Source: Elusimicrobiota bacterium (GTDB taxonomy: Bacteria > Elusimicrobiota > Elusimicrobia > F11). Taken from it: a DNA stretch of 43,595 bases. The stretch is taken from the NCBI GenBank assembly GCA_003140895.1, contig PLLH01000071.1:10067-53661 (forward strand), written 5' to 3'. Below are positions 43,216-43,595 of the stretch, in pieces; the stretch's first letter is position 1, and each line of letters begins with the position of its first letter. The position numbers were made by a program, and so were the translations under genes. The notes beneath the pieces are model-generated. The model was not told the origin of the DNA, ran no database searches, and was given only the letters and a program-made list of their open reading frames with translations.

Positions 43216-43595
43216 GTGAGTCAGATGCTTGAGAAACTGGAAGCGTTGGTTCGCCCACTTCTCGAGCCCAACAACGTAGAGTTGGTGGATTTATCGTTTC
43301 AAAAAGAACACGAGACGTGGGTTTTACGCTTGTTGATGGACAAACCCGGGGGAATCACCCTGGACGATTGCGGGATCTGGGGAGACCGGGTCGGCACGCT
43401 GCTGGATGAGACGGATTTGATCTCTCAAGCCTATACGCTTGAGGTGTCGTCTCCCGGAGTGGACCGGCCTCTTAAAAAACTGTCGGATTTTATCCGGTTT
43501 TCCGGGGAACGGGTGGCGATCAAATTGTTTTCTCCGATCGACGGTCAGAAGAATTTTCATGGAACGTTGTTGGGAGCGGATGAAGAGAATATACG
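43216..43595 (+). CDS. rimP: Ribosome maturation factor RimP (truncated by window end)
   Basis: Needed for 30S subunit maturation. The visible 126 residues show the family pattern: ALVRPLLEPNNVELVDLSF at the N-terminus, VLRLLMDKPGGITLDDC, and YTLEVSSPGVDRPLK (the most conserved block). GGAG at 43205-43208 is only one base from an ATG at 43210 but seven from the GTG at 43216, which is preferred. The rest, including the C-terminal barrel, lies beyond the window. In most bacteria nusA and infB follow. Confidence 0.9.
   Translation, partial: MSQMLEKLEALVRPLLEPNNVELVDLSFQKEHETWVLRLLMDKPGGITLDDCGIWGDRVGTLLDETDLISQAYTLEVSSPGVDRPLKKLSDFIRFSGERVAIKLFSPIDGQKNFHGTLLGADEENI

Overview
The window reads as about 43.6 kb of one bacterial chromosome of medium GC, probably from a poorly cultured phylum. 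Two very long ORFs (3084 and 2132 codons) with a secretion signal, a ChaN/TraB-like N-terminal domain and many membrane segments resemble the giant proteins reported from Omnitrophota. That placement is an inference; Elusimicrobiota or a related lineage is possible. I see no phage genes, transposases or CRISPR array, and no gene-free stretch over 300 bases.

Layout. 1-7.0 kb: a YaeQ-like protein; a minus-strand run of a metal-binding ABC receptor followed by cytochrome bd oxidase (cydA, cydB); then ferrochelatase (hemH), a class II aldolase and, convergent, protoporphyrinogen oxidase (hemG). The last two heme-making steps thus sit beside a heme-using oxidase. 7.1-28.1 kb: the giant genes point away from each other and flank a core of a rubrerythrin-VIT1 iron protein, an HtrA/DegP protease, GTP-dependent PEP carboxykinase and a small charged protein. 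28.2-30.8 kb: two CheY-like receivers, tRNA-Pro with a degenerate copy beside it, a SEC-C protein and an MscS channel. 30.9-40.3 kb: a catalytically stripped half glycogen synthase joined to DUF4912, a GH57 branching-enzyme-type protein, glutamine synthetase III, a CobO-type adenosyltransferase and a GH94-like protein. 40.3-43.6 kb: a pseudopilin operon, two secreted proteins (one FlgO-like) and the start of rimP.

The clearest regulatory signals lie outside the genes. glnN has a textbook ANTAR-type leader: a good promoter, two hairpins with A1/G4 hexaloops, and a terminator that competes with the second hairpin. The two giant genes share a promoter layout: 11-bp-spaced TTAA repeats resembling a Pho box, then a -10 element at an identical distance. 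This suggests co-regulation, perhaps by phosphate.

The most novel candidate is the giant-gene pair. The paralogs share about 450 N-terminal residues and then diverge completely. One adds a methyltransferase-like domain, a YdcF/DUF218-like domain and three copies of a membrane module; the other adds a polytopic region and a helical solenoid-like stretch. At the same point of the shared domain both genes carry four heptanucleotide repeat units, of unrelated sequence.
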